DNA from: Taenia hydatigena
Lineage: Eukaryota; Platyhelminthes; Cestoda; Cyclophyllidea; Taeniidae
Assembly: GCA_036345935.2 (NCBI GenBank)
Contig: JADWOT020001588.1
Span: 62,001 to 126,000 of the forward strand
Direction: 5' to 3'
Length of the DNA: 64,000 nucleotides
Part shown: positions 21,968 to 34,024 of the stretch, piece by piece
Position numbering within the stretch: position 1 is the first letter of the stretch
Layout of the letters: every line of letters begins with the position of its first letter
Notes under the pieces: model-generated
Told to the model about the DNA's origin: nothing
Seen by the model: only the letters and a program-made list of their open reading frames with translations
Database searches by the model: none
Made by a program: the position numbers and the translations under genes

Positions 21968-22054
21968 CAGAGGCGGCAGTGAAGCTGCAGTGACAGACTT
22001 AATGTAGGCGCCCAAGGCGCATTTCCACACAGAGGAGTTTCTCTGAGCGACAGC

Positions 22055-23664
22055 ATGCCGTTCCAACCCGTAAGTTGGTTCTCTCTTTTATTTTTCCCCT
22101 TTTCTCTTAAAATCATCGCGTTAAGTAGCCAAGTAGTCAAATGGTGATAGCCTCGGGTCATCAACGTGCCTCAAGTGGAGATGTCACTTAGTAGGTGAAA
22201 TAAGATTAACGCCAATTGCGTCTATCTCCTCGAAAGCCAATTTTTCATCGAAACTGCTGCATTTTGTTTTAAAGTGTTTTGCTCGGCGAGGATTTTATCA
22301 ACCCTTCAAATAAACCTAACAGTTTTGTTTGTGGTGCTGTGGCAAATACGGTGTTGCAACGGATGGACTGTGATGCTAGTGACTCACCACCGAATTTCGC
22401 TATGCATATGACCCTACATTTTGCGTAGTTTTTGAGCCATTCCCTTTTCATGTATTTGACGAACAACTCACCCCGCTTGTGCCTCACAGTGTTAAGGTCA
22501 CCACTTTATGGAGGTAATTTCACCGGATATGACATCTTCAAATTGTATTCTAGAAAAGAGGTCGCATAAAATTCTTGTATGAATCATGTTTTTCTACGAC
22601 TTAAACCAGAGCTATGGTGGGATGGGTTTGTTTGAGAAAGCTTACCAAATTTTCAAATGAGTGATGAATAACAAAGCTCCATTGTGAGTTAAGCGGCTGA
22701 CAAAAGCGAGTGAGTCACTTGACACAAAGGAGGTGACGTTATTTACACAATGAAACAAAACTCCTGCGGTCACGCTACTTACACTCTATTTAAGTAGACA
22801 CGCATTCCTTTCTAGAATAGACTCTGCTTTGCCATTTTGGGCCACCAACCTCCTAACCCCCTTCGAGTCTTCCCTTTGAGGTGACGTGTCCTGTGAACCG
22901 CGGTGGTTAAAAGTGCGGTTATTTATGGGCTGGTTAAGGAGTGAAACTACCTGTCTCACTATAATTAACTGCGAACCGTAAAATAGTCACAAAACTGGCC
23001 ACGCACACTGCACACAGCTAATTAGCTCTGGCAGTAGGGACTCATTTTACGTAGTTCCTAAAGCTTTTTAGGTTTCCCATTTGTGTGGGACAGTCAACTT
23101 TGCCCTGTCAAACGGGCTAGTAGTGGACTAAAAGCATCTTTCTGTGCATGATCGAGGTGTACACGAAATGGGTCAGATTCTGTTGCTTTTAAGTCGACTG
23201 TGCATCAGTCATGCCATGTTTCCTTGCCTTATAAATGTCATGGGAATGCGTCTTTCATGCCAGAAATCCTTATTCAGAATCTTTATGCCAACGAAAACTA
23301 TTCAGTGCCCCTTTTTCTATTTCGTGCAAGGTTTTCACTTCTTTTCTTTATGGACAGCCTAAGCTTGAGAAGTGCGTTCGTTGCGGTAAGACGGTGTACG
23401 CCGTGGAACGAGTTGAGGCTGGTGGCCAAATCTGGCACAAGGGCTGCTTCCGCTGTGGCCAGTGCGATGTGGTCCTTAAGTGAGAACGTCTTCTTATCCA
23501 CTTGCTTATTAGTAAACAAGTTACCGTGACTAATCACAATTTATCCGATTAAACTTGTTTTTATTAGCCTCAACAGCTACAAGCAGGCCGATCAGCAACT
23601 CTACTGTGGCAAACACTATCAAGAGATGGTTTTGGCGAAGAACACGCAGACGCCTGCTATGTAA
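22055..23664 (+). CDS. Small single-LIM-domain protein
   Basis: Three exons: 22055-22069 (only five codons), 23358-23479 and 23568-23664. The first intron is 1288 bp and the second is 88 nt, both GT-AG and in phase. The product is 77 aa. It starts MPFQP and then has a complete LIM zinc-binding domain with ligands C11, C14, H32, C35, C38, C41, C59 and H62. The spacing is C-x2-C-x17-H-x2-C-x2-C-x2-C-x17-C-x2-H, as in LIM consensus. The core [14 protein letters not shown] and WHKGCFRC resembles the LIM of muscle LIM/CSRP-like, LIMD2 and EPLIN proteins, which bind actin-associated or signalling partners. Only one LIM is encoded and nothing else, so a small adaptor is likely. Which family member it represents is not resolved. 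Confidence 0.85.
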
Positions 23665-24236
23665 TGCCTACGCGATGTAGTCGTGCATACCTAATGACCT
23701 GAAAAACTAGTGCTTTATCGTTCTCATTGCCCTTAACCCTTCTGTATCACTTCATTGATGTAAGGAAATATAAGCTGCTAGTGGATGGTGTCATTACATG
23801 AGCTGTTCACGGGGGCGGATTATTACTGTTGGCTTTTCAATTTCTCGATGAAACTATTAAGAACGATAAGGGTGAACATTACAATCCTTATTTGTGTCAG
23901 GTGTTTTTGGCTTTAACAGATGAATGAGCTGGAAGAGAGATATTTTACTCTAAAAGTCAAAAAAAGCCGAAAATACCCAGGAATCAAAAGCATGACGAAT
24001 GAGGCAGTGAATAGAAGGTGGACTGTGTCATTAGAATAGCATCATGATTCTGTCGGTAAGCTGACTAGCCATAAATTACATGCACAGTGCAAAGGGATTG
24101 AAAAAAAGGAAGTAATCTAACAAATTACTGTATCATAAATGACTATTTGACTATACGAGCATTCCAATGCAACAATCAAAAATTTGTACAAGTGCCTAAG
24201 ATTAATAGGCGCAATTAAATAAATTTTGGATTGCAT
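23665..24236. other. Intergenic, AT-rich
   Basis: No gene or clear repeat seen between the LIM gene and the LTR element. Confidence 0.5.
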
Positions 24237-24421
24237 TGTAGTGCCTTGTGTGTTTGGACTACCGGTTTCAGTCAGGGTCACAGAGGTGGCCGTATTGCCC
24301 TAGCTGCGTGGGCTGGCTTCCGGGCTATGCCAGCAGCCTATTTTCCTCTATCAGTTGAATATATACATTCTACCCTAGCATTCTGCCTTTTTTGCCTTCG
24401 AGGGAGCCTCGGGACGCTACA
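24237..24421 (+). repeat. 5' LTR of the TRIM-like element
   Basis: It begins TGTAGTGCC and ends CGCTACA. It contains GAATATATACATTC, a possible TATA-like promoter box, about 60 bp before its end. It aligns with 24898-25085 along its whole length with scattered substitutions. Confidence 0.8.
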
Positions 24422-24422
24422 T

Positions 24423-24440
24423 TGGTGGCAGCGGAAAGCG
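24423..24440 (+). other. Primer-binding site (tRNA type)
   Basis: TGGTGGCAGCGGAAAGCG lies 1 nt after the 5' LTR. The leading TGG pairs with the CCA end of a tRNA. The tRNA species was not determined. Confidence 0.65.
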
Positions 24441-24884
24441 GACCCGACTCTACAGGATTTCTATCCCGATCTCTACTGCCTGTGGCATGTTGCAGCGGTG
24501 CAAAAGAAGTGCATTTGCTACGGATGGGCCACGAACCACGTCCGCCTCCGGCATCTACCCCTTCTCCGTGTTCTACAAGAAAGCTATCAACAACTGAAGC
24601 GACACTAGCCATGGACCACCTGGAATGTTTCATTTCGAAGATTACCCCTAATATACTTGCTAAAGGAGATCGGCGTGCTAGCGCCTCCCTACGGTCATAC
24701 TGATGGTCGGCAGAACCACTTATTCTGAACTTTGTTCCCAGTGACGTTGGTGACAAGCATAACCTCGACCGTGACGAATGCCGGCGACTGGCATGGTTAG
24801 CTCGTGGGTGCTTCTTGCAGCAATGAGTATGTTGTGATGGCTGACACGGGAGGTGTATGAAGGGGCGCGTCGGGGACGATGCTC

Positions 24885-24896
24885 GAAAGAGAGGAG
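24885..24896 (+). other. Polypurine tract
   Basis: The all-purine run GAAAGAGAGGAG ends 1 nt before the 3' LTR. It is the expected plus-strand primer site. Confidence 0.7.
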
Positions 24897-24897
24897 T

Positions 24898-25085
24898 TGT
24901 GTAATACTTTGTTTGTTGGAACTACCGGTTTCGGTCAGGGTCACAGAGATGGCCGTATTGCCCTATCTGCGTAGGCTGGCCTCCAGGCCAAGCCAGCAGC
25001 CTATTTCCCTCCGTCCGTTGAATATATATACTCTACTCTAGCATTCTGCCTTCTTTTGTCTTTGAGGGAGCCTAAGGACGCTCTA
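24898..25085 (+). repeat. 3' LTR of the TRIM-like element
   Basis: It begins TGTGTAATAC and ends near GACGCTCTA, and matches the left LTR in order throughout. Visible differences suggest the insertion is not recent. Confidence 0.8.
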
Positions 25086-25397
25086 TGAATCTATACTTAA
25101 TTTGCTCCCAGTATCTATTTAAAAACATTGCTTGCCAAAATATCACATAGCGGTTTTTAATGTTGTTTTTTTTCAAAATATTAAAAGGACCAGATCTATT
25201 TATTTAAAAATAAAAGCAGTGTTTTAAGCAGCTATAATGCTCAAACTAATTCGGTAGGAGACAAATCAAAGATGTAGTTATTTAGAAGCCTTGAAGTCGT
25301 GTCCACCTTTAAAGAAGCCAACCAGCACCAAGGATTTTTTGTAGGCGTGTTACGCACATTTTCAAACGCCAGGTAGAACGTTAATTTGTGTTGATTG

Positions 25398-28300
25398 ATG
25401 CCATCACGGTATAGTAACAGGTACTACATTTTTGGTACCGCATTTGCGATCGTTGCACTGTGCGTGCCGTTCTGGCTTTATCATCCTCCTCAATTTGATA
25501 TTGAGGCTGTCCTCAGTGGTCTATATCGGCTAGAAGCCTCCTATCGTCCCTTTCCACAGCCCCAACCTGGTCCTCTTGTAATAGTTGGGTTCGGGGGTTG
25601 CACAGACGTCACCGTCAATGCTCTGACCTTTTTTGATTCTCTCGGTGTGGCTTCTTACACCACACAACATCCACATCGTTCTCCTTATGCATCGTTTGAA
25701 TTAAACAGTCTGGAGGATGTTTTTGATGACTTTACTCAAATGCTTACTGCCGGCGCAGCAGCAGAGTAAGTTCTTGAGGGGATTGAATCGCAGTTTTGTT
25801 TTTTAGACGATATGTAAGAAATGAATCATTGTTTGAACTGCTGGTCACGAAAGCCATCGCCACGGTGGCCAATCCAAATCGACTACGAGAGACCGCGGAA
25901 CGCGGCACCTTGAGTTTGGGTGGCAATGCTCCTGTCATGGCTACGAGATTAGCGAGAGAGGGAGCTGAGGTTACTCTCGTGGCACGCTTGTCGTCTCGTG
26001 AAACCCAAGCCCTGCCTTCATCGGTTAGAGGTGAGAAAGTGGGGATAAATGTCCCTCAATTTTTTACAAACTCCTGACTTTGGATGCTTTGCTGCTAGTT
26101 TTGGCGGCACCGCCCAACTTTGGTCTGCCAGAAACGCCGAAAACAGATGTGCATCTTGTCTTGGAGTACGACAAGGGTGCGGTTTGGCGCAACATCACTG
26201 CTCCTCGAGCTAATCGGTTAGTTGATACTGGTTGATCTTTAGTGGAAGTGCTTTGTTGCCTAGGCTTATTACCGACTTTCTCTTTTTGCGACAAATAAAA
26301 AAAACGTTACGGGAATATTTTGATGTGTATTAGCTGATGAGGTGTGGAAATTGTCCGACTTCGTGGCCAGCCCGATAATCTTTCACCTACCCAAAACCTC
26401 GACCTATCTCCAAGTTTTTATTGAAATGCTGGTTTTTTGGTGGAAATTGAGAAATAATTGTTTGAAAACCTTATTTCTAATGCGTTTCGAGAAAATCGCT
26501 TTTACTTTTCAGTGATATCCAGTTTGTGTGACAAAAAATCGAACCCTATCACAACTCTCTAAGTGCTGTTTAAAGCAGACAAAAGTACACAGCCTATTGA
26601 GTACTTTATGATTAATGGTGTCTCTTGGTGCTGATGCTATCACCTCTGACTTTCCATCACTAATTACTACCCCGATAGCTGTAAGTCGAAACTCTACCCT
26701 TTTAAATGGATCTCCGGGAAAGAACAGACTGGTCGAGGGGCTTGAAACAATGTTGTTTTCATGACTGCTTTCTGTCAGTAAGAAACTCATTCTGCCCATG
26801 GGCTTTTCTGTGGCAGGTGAAAGAATTTCGCAACGGTTATTTGCGTGGCGAGAGTTGTTCCCTTCGCTGCGTCAGACACACGATGGCTACTTGTCCTTTG
26901 TGCACACCACTTTTGCATCTGCCGATGAATGGATATGACACTTTAGTTTCCGTGAGAGTTTGTAACAAATTAGGATAGAAGATAGGCACGTCGTGCCCGT
27001 CCATATAATGTCTTATAGAGCACCTTTGACTTTCTATAAAAGTCAAGTGTCACCCTTCTGTCACTGGAAGCAATTGGTTTAGAGGTCTTTATCTTTTTGC
27101 CATTGACCACATGTGAAGAGGGCTTAAGTGGGAGTTTGCGCCTTCGCTTTTATCGTTGTCCTACCGGAAGTGATTGATTCCGACACGAGGATTGAACGCC
27201 GTGCTCCATTTCATTTCTGACCTCCAAACCTATCTTTATGGCCTCTTTGGAGAGGATGTATGATGTACATTACCTTTTATCAGACCAGTTTAGTCATTTC
27301 GAGAGAGGTCACTACAAGTGACCACGAGGTTCTGCACGAATTCTGCATGCTTCACGCAGCAGTTGATGACACAAGTAGTAAATTTGAAACATAGGGGCGG
27401 TTATCGTCTCCCATTGATTTAATCCGTCAAATCACTCCCCCAACTTGAACTAGTTACCAAACGGCTCTGAGTTGGATCTACCACATCCATCCAATCAGAT
27501 GAGCAAATTGGGTAGACGGCTGAGCCGATTGGTCAATTGATTGGGTGAGGCTGGCCAATTGGCTTTCGAGGCGATGCTTTTTCTCCCGTTCTATGCTATT
27601 CAAACTACTTACGGCACTATGAAATTAGATTTAGATATCCCATCTGTCTGCGACATGACAGATAGTAAGCATCACACCATCTTGTATCAACAGACCGCTT
27701 TTTTCGAAATCTGACAAAACATGAGCATAATACTTATTACAAGTTGTTTCTTCGATAGCGAAGGCATGAGTAAAACACCAAAATTTTCAACTAATTAGAC
27801 CGTTTTTTAATTCCATTTTTAAACTGCGAAACAGGAGTTTTATGCTATTGCTAAACATTGTTTGTACTTTCACCTCAGCAAAAAATCACGGCCTTACTAG
27901 AGTCATCGGGGTGGGTATTCATAGTGCCTCAAGTTTAGCTTTTCGCTATCACACCGACAACACGCGCCATGATGTGTGTGAGCCAGATTTTATGTGAATC
28001 CTCGACTTATTAGGCTGATGATGCCCATTGCCTTCTTTGGGAATTGAATGTCGCACGCGGTAGTAATGTGGTATCACGAGCTTTATCCAACATGCACTAA
28101 ATGCGGCGAAAGCTTATGCTTCCCCGTGGATTTTAACAGTAGTGAAAATGTCGCCTCGATTTGGGATACTTCAAGCTCCTTTTCCGAAGGTACCGCGTTT
28201 AAGATGGCGTGTTTTGTCTTGTATGTGATTCGGTCGCTGATTAGCATCCAGACAAGCAGTCTGGACAACTTAAAATTCAAGCCACCAAGGTCCATAGCCG

Positions 28301-31300
28301 ATGTGGTGTTTGAACGAGCAACGTCACAACAACCAATCGGTTGGGTCATGGGGTCAGGCTGCAGGTTGTCCAGCTATGGCGCTTCAACCTCCCTCCTCTC
28401 ATATCGTAACAGCAAAAGAAGTTAGTTTGAAAGCTTCTAATCTGATTTTCAACTTTATTATTTGTACTATTAACGTTCTGCAACCTCCCGCATCTATTTT
28501 CATCTCCTTCGCAGCACTTGCTGACTCATCTTTGGGACTGAACCTGCCTTTCTGAAGTGACTTTTTCACTTCGACCACAGTTCATTAGCTAGCCACACCC
28601 GTCTTGTCAAACAGTTTGCTTGTTGATGCTTAGCGGCGATGTCAGTTGTGTGTGTGTGTGTGTTTGTTGCGTCAGCTCACATACACAGCGCTTGGCCTAG
28701 CGTATGCACAGTTGTTCTAAAAAGGATCATAATTTTATCCACCATAATATTGCTACTTTCATGGTCTTTATCCTCATCATAGTAACGAGAGAAATCAGTT
28801 AGACATGCAACTGCTGCTGTCTGACGTGCTGACTCCTCTTGTGGTTTAAACTGGCAAGATTTATTGTCCTCCACCTCACATGCTAATTGCACTGTATAGA
28901 GGTGTGAACTTGGCATTGTGTCATACATTGGGTATTGTTAGGACGCGTGCGTGCAGCATGACGATGGAGCGTCTGCATTTGGCACTCGAGACATGTATTG
29001 CACCATCCGCATAGACCTGAGCCGGATCAGACAGCGAATCGGGTCCGAGGAATGAGGTTACATGCTAGGTCTGCAAGGTTCTGCTTTAGAACCAGATTCA
29101 CTCCTAAACAAATCAATTATCTTTCCTCCCTTCCATTAAGGTATATTCTGATTCGAGACGAGGAGAATCCACGGCTGAGCAGCCTTTGGCCTGGTCTCAT
29201 GGCCTCCTGGCGCAAGTGGGGTAACCATGGAGGCGGCATAGGAAAAGATGAGTCTACTTTTCCCGACCTCCTCGTGGTGGGCGGCCTACAGACCATGGAC
29301 AATGCTGTCATCTCACCTGGTAAGGCGCTTCTGCCTTGGTCTACTGAAATGCCTATTAAGTAGTTGTGCCGGCATTTAAGTCTCATTCCTTCTCCATGGC
29401 GATTTGCGACCGAAGGTGGTAGATGCTGATAAACTGAAGGACGTTTCGTGTTCCTTCCCCATGCATTGTAGAAATTCTTACCCTTGAGAATATTTTGCCA
29501 CGATGTAAAAGTGCATGCAGACCTACTACGAGGGGCACGACTTTGGGAGTTGATTTCCCATGAGCCTCCTCGATTCTTCGGTCGAATGCCCTTGCCGAAG
29601 GATGTCACGATAGGTGGGAAAGGAAACTGGTTTACTGATTTCCTGACAAATCCCAAAATTAGGTCCCCGAGAGGATTCCGGGAGGGGGGCCAGTGTCAAC
29701 TTTCTTGCTACTGATTGCCTTTTGAATTCCTCTGCATCCTGCTCAATTACATGGATAACAGTGAAACCAATAAGGCTTTTCTTTACCAACGCTACTTTGC
29801 AGACATCCGTGGAGAGAGAATGGAGGCGTTGAAACACTTTCTGGCCGTAGAGATGCCCCGCGCCACGTTGGTCCACTTCGAAATGGCCTCCTTTGTGGAG
29901 ACCAATTTTGTCGCCAATCTAACTCGTACCCTCCTTCCTTACGTGGACTCGATTGGTGAGTTATGAGAGATAAGCACAACCGCTCTTAGCTGGCCACCAG
30001 AGCTTTGTCAGTCTTGTTGATAATACGCAATAGCTAATCACATAGACGACTGGAACTGAGTTTTCCTTATTCAGCCCCTCCTCCTCCCTTCATCATAAAT
30101 CTCCAGAAGTTGCATCGCTACTGGTAGACGCTTTCGTTTTGAGACATTTGGCTTGCTACTTATTATAATAAGTAGTGTACTCGAGTCCCAGCAGTAGTCC
30201 ATTGTTGAGCAAATACAGCTCTCGTAGCCCCGCTTAAAACAACACCAAATCGATATTCAGATCGAGTGCCTACCACTGACACTAGTTTTGATCAACCGTA
30301 CACTTTATTTGTACCAAGAGATTGAGAAAACCGTCGGCTATCAAGCAGACATCGAGCCAATGTACACGTCACGGGACAGCTGAAAAGGACAGCACAGTTT
30401 CTGTGTAGATCGCCACAACTGATCACTGTAGTTTTTAGGGAACGAAATGTCTGTACTTTACTAAGCTTGTCTACTTTGGAAAGCGAGGTTAATTTGCTTT
30501 CAGAGCTAAAGCAGAACCATACCCACGTCCCCCGTAAATCCCCACGAGATCGTTCTAATCTTTTCACGGCACTAGGCGATTGCCATCAAAACAGAATAAT
30601 TAGTTGGGAAATAAGTGAGGTAGAGGCGCAAAGTTCTATGAAAAGTGGAAATGTATGCGACGAACTTATTTGGTCGCATGCTACTAACGGCATACATTAG
30701 TAGCATATCATCACGGTATCGACAAATCTACCGGCCTTCAAAGATAAGAGTTTTTAACGACACAAGTACTATCAGCATTGGTCTATCTTGCCAACGCACT
30801 TTACTCGAAGTCTAAACTGCCACAAGTTTCCAAATCTGTTGACTCTCATGACTACGATCGGTCATACCGTCAACCAGTCAGTTGTCTGTATTCTCCCCAG
30901 GCCTGAATGAGCAGGAGCTGCCAAATCTGCGTAGTCTCCTCGCAGAGGGCCGAGTGGCCTCCCAGGCGAGCGTATCGACACCTCGCGCCGCGGTGATGCT
31001 GGATGAGATGCGAGAGATCTGGAGTCTTCTTGCCCATCCCACCCAACTGCCTCGGGTGGGGATGGGTTTGCGTCGACTCTCGCGGCTTCACCTACACACT
31101 CTGGGTTACCAGATTGTCATGGTGAGACGTCCTGCTGTCGCCATGAACATTGATGCTGCCGCCGCAGACGGAAACTTTGCGTTCGACCAAAAAGCCATGG
31201 AACTAGGATTCGCGTGGCCCTTTGCCAGGGCTGCTGCAGCAAAGGTTGGCGAATAGTCCCTGAGGCATGATGGATGAATGGGTCCCTAGGTGTGTGGGTG

Positions 31301-31783
31301 GCTGGATTGATGAGTGAATTTGGTCTGCGTGGATAGATGGATGTAAGAACGTTGGACTCTCTCATTAGACAGTGAATCTATTCCCTCCTCTCCACTCCGT
31401 TCCAGGCCAGTCTAATCGCACACCGTCACACCTGCGCCACAGCCTCCATCGATCCTGAGTTGACCCGTCTCCTGATGGATGACAGTTTCGCGGTGACGGC
31501 GGATCCAGCCCGATGGCCCTCGGCATTACATGACGGTGTCGTGCCACGCATTCGATTTGACCCCTCCGAGCCCGTCTCTTGCTGGTTCGAGGCGGAGCCC
31601 GTGGCGTCAGTGGAGGGCGGAGGTAGCAGACCTTCCGGAGGTGATTTGGCTACACGGGTAGAGATCTGTGTCGCCCCAGTGCCCGTTTGCCGTCGAGTAA
31701 CACGCACCGTCGGCGGTGGCGACAACATCTCCGCGGCGGCGTTGAGGACGCAGTTAGTGGAGCGGAAGCGCCGCTCTGGGTGA
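25398..31783 (+). CDS. ADPGK: ADP-dependent glucokinase
   Basis: Seven exons: 25398-25765, 25807-26030, 26099-26216, 29141-29319, 29803-29955, 30901-31244 and 31406-31783. All junctions are GT-AG and in phase; the product is 587 aa (human about 497). The enzyme phosphorylates glucose using ADP. The N-terminus has a hydrophobic anchor (about residues 11-30, FGTAFAIVALCVPFW), as in the ER-associated animal enzymes. Landmarks in order: GFGGCTDVTVNAL (substrate lobe), LTAGAAAER, LSLGGNAPVMA (human VGGNAAL), VHLVLEY, APRANR, FPDLLVVGGLQTM, HFEMAS (the HxE metal/phosphate motif), GLNEQEL, CATASID, and RTVGGGDNIS carrying the catalytic Asp at residue 568. The start ATG at 25398 begins directly before the anchor. 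Expansions in the C-terminal half explain the extra length. Fusion or pseudogene status is unlikely because all frames are open. Confidence 0.95.
26217..29140 (+). other. Large intron 3 of ADPGK
   Basis: A 2.9-kb GT-AG intron between the codons of APRANR and YILIRDEE, which are adjacent in other ADPGK proteins. So no coding exon is missing. It contains only a short (GT)n run at 28647-28663 and no recognised gene. Confidence 0.8.
28647..28663. repeat. (GT)n microsatellite in ADPGK intron
   Basis: Eight or so tandem GT units. Confidence 0.9.
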
Positions 31784-34024
31784 TTTTCATCTCCAAATTG
31801 TTAATGGTAACATTCCTCTTTATATCAGGGTGCGTGCCTATGCCTTGTACAGTTTTAGACGGTAAATGATGCTGTGATTAGTGGTTCTTCTGACCGAGGA
31901 AGGCGGTAGCTTTGTTGAGAAGAAAAGCGACCAAATTCCCTCTTTGAGGTTGTAAATTCACCTAGGTAGCTTGAAAAGCTACCTAGCATTTGAACTGTGG
32001 TTAAAGGCCGAGATTCTAATTCCAGCCTCTAAAGTACTTTCAAAAGATGGCAAGTGAAAGTCCGAACCAGACGCCAGAGAGGCGATGACGAGTCTCCTCT
32101 GTCATTCTTAAGAGGATAATTGTGCACAAGGAGCTTTCCAAGCACAACGGGTGTCATCAACAGTGGTGAATGCCAAGTGTGTGCTACCTTCAGCAACTGG
32201 CAGAGACCAGTCTAGACGCCATTAATTGGCTTGTCTCGTAACCAACGAAGACTTCAGGAGTTTGGAGAATCAAACTGCTTCACGGCCAGGAATGGGGTGT
32301 AAGTTTCAGTGACGTAACGATAGATCCAAGTCGTACCGACAAATCTACGGGGACATTTGGGTCGAGGTGTTCAAAACAACTGCTGCAGACAATCCCATTG
32401 AACGCAAAGAGAGATAGAAGCCCACATCACTCGCCTCTGAGCGTTGCCCTTGATGCTTTAACCTTCAACGCCTTCCCGCATCACTAACGACTCCCAATTC
32501 TCACTTCTTTTCCGGGATGGTGGATCCTCCCGACCGTGATGCGCTGCCACATCCTTCAAGCATTTCCCACCGGTTCGTTCTGTTACTTCTTTCGCTGATC
32601 ACACCTCTAATTTGACAAGGAGTTACCACTCTCGCCCCAGCTTGGTTGTTGAGGTGGGAAGTGATAAATTGAAGGTAGGCGACAACGAAGAATTAAAAAT
32701 CGACCGACTAACTCGCATCCGCTCGCGTATAAACAAATGACAAACAACAACAACAACAACCAATGGCACTGAACTATGCCCCCTCTTTGGTAATCAGATG
32801 AGAAAGACGAAAAAATTATCCAGCATTAGTTGAAGCCCAGGTCTTCGGGAAGAGAACACGAAAATTATTCGAACTTGATCGCTTCGAGCTCAGCAATCGC
32901 CCCCCAAATGATTTGCTCAAGATAGGGGTCCAAAGTGTCTCAAAAGCAACCCCCTCTCCCTCGGAAAGAAGGTGAAACTCGCACAGAATTCTGTGCCATG
33001 TCCAATTCTCGGCAGTCTCAAATACGAGGCGCTCGTCTCATCGCACATCAGTGTTAAACTGTGGCCCCAAATGACCTTCACCAGCGCAAAACAAAGTGTC
33101 CTCAAAAGGTCAGTCCAAAGGGGGTTTGAGGATGCCAGTTTTACTGCTTAATCAGAACTTTAAAGAATTTTAAACCGAAAGATGAACCATGCGTTACAAC
33201 AATCTACTCCAATGGACAGCGATTGTGAGAGCCAAAAGGCATAGTCCCCTTTTTAACCCAATGGGAAGTGGCTAATATCCATTCTAGGCGCAATTCCTCA
33301 TCTCTCGTGTCTCAACCCACACCTTCCCTTGCAAACCAAGTCGCCCGACCTTGCTACGCGTCGGCGATCAAGTCATTCAACCGTGTATGACAGACCACGC
33401 CTTATAAAGACAAAGCCAATTCTGTTGAAGCGAAAATAAATCAAATTTAATTCATGTGGCACCATGGATTAGCGTTAACTTTTCACCTGATCAACGATCG
33501 AAACGAGCTAACCACACCAAGCGGTGGTCACACAGGTCATGTGAATGTCGCTAATGCAATGGGTGGAATGAGCAATATTGCGTAACCGTGGAGCAGTTTT
33601 GTGTGCATGCCCCAAAGTCAAACTAGATGACGAGGAGAACGTTGAGAGATGCAAAGTTGTGTACCTACTGCACCTAGATTACATGAGATTCCGTAGCCAA
33701 GCACCTCCATCTGTTATTCAACCCCCTTTGAAGCAGTTGATGGGGTACCTTAAAGGATCTCAGCTACGTTGGTAATGTCTAACTATATCAACGGCAAAGT
33801 TGGCTTCCAGCTATCCAATTAAAAAAATATGACCGAGACAAGGTCCAAGTTACCCCAGTGGGCAAGGAGAGGGGAGAGATGGGGGGTAAGGAGGAAAAAA
33901 ACCGCAACTACAAAAGAACCAGGGAGCAAACGCAAGCACTCACGTGCGTACATTTTGAGAAATGGGAGAAGTGGAAAAAGCGGCAAACGTTGCAGCATAT
34001 ATCCGTGTGATTGACACCATTCCC
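31784..34024. other. Intergenic between convergent ADPGK and OTUB1
   Basis: No gene is supported. Open frames are short and lack family resemblance. It must hold the 3' UTRs of both convergent genes. A short (CAA)n run lies near 32743-32760. Confidence 0.5.

Larger units (their letters stand above)
17957..22054. other. Intergenic, no gene seen
   Basis: The open frames are short and unrecognised. A relatively GC-rich island at about 18480-18870 may be an old repeat; I cannot assign it. CCAAT-box-like motifs accumulate from 20650 towards the LIM gene. Confidence 0.5.
24237..25085 (+). mobile_element. TRIM-like miniature LTR retrotransposon
   Basis: Two direct repeats of about 185 bp flank an internal segment of about 475 bp with no retroviral-type ORF. 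The internal segment starts 1 nt after the left repeat with TGGTGGCAGCGGAAAGCG, a tRNA-type primer-binding site beginning with TGG. It ends with a polypurine tract GAAAGAGAGGAG directly before the right repeat. Both repeats begin with TG. The total of 849 bp matches the size and layout of terminal-repeat retrotransposons in miniature, which are known from tapeworms. Such elements need enzymes from an autonomous relative. Flanks TGCAT (left) and TGAAT (right) could be a decayed 5-bp target duplication. Confidence 0.82.

Noticed and set aside
29117..29656. 179-codon minus-strand ORF
   Set aside because: Antisense to ADPGK exon 4 and its intron; the plus-strand reading matches ADPGK.
31138..31244. 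Possible intron donor gtgaga after HTLGYQIVM in ADPGK
   Set aside because: The frame stays open, and the following WPFARAAAAK aligns with the family segment before the CATASID motif, so the exon continues to 31244.
32740..32765. (CAA)n run as a functional element
   Set aside because: Ordinary short microsatellite in intergenic DNA.
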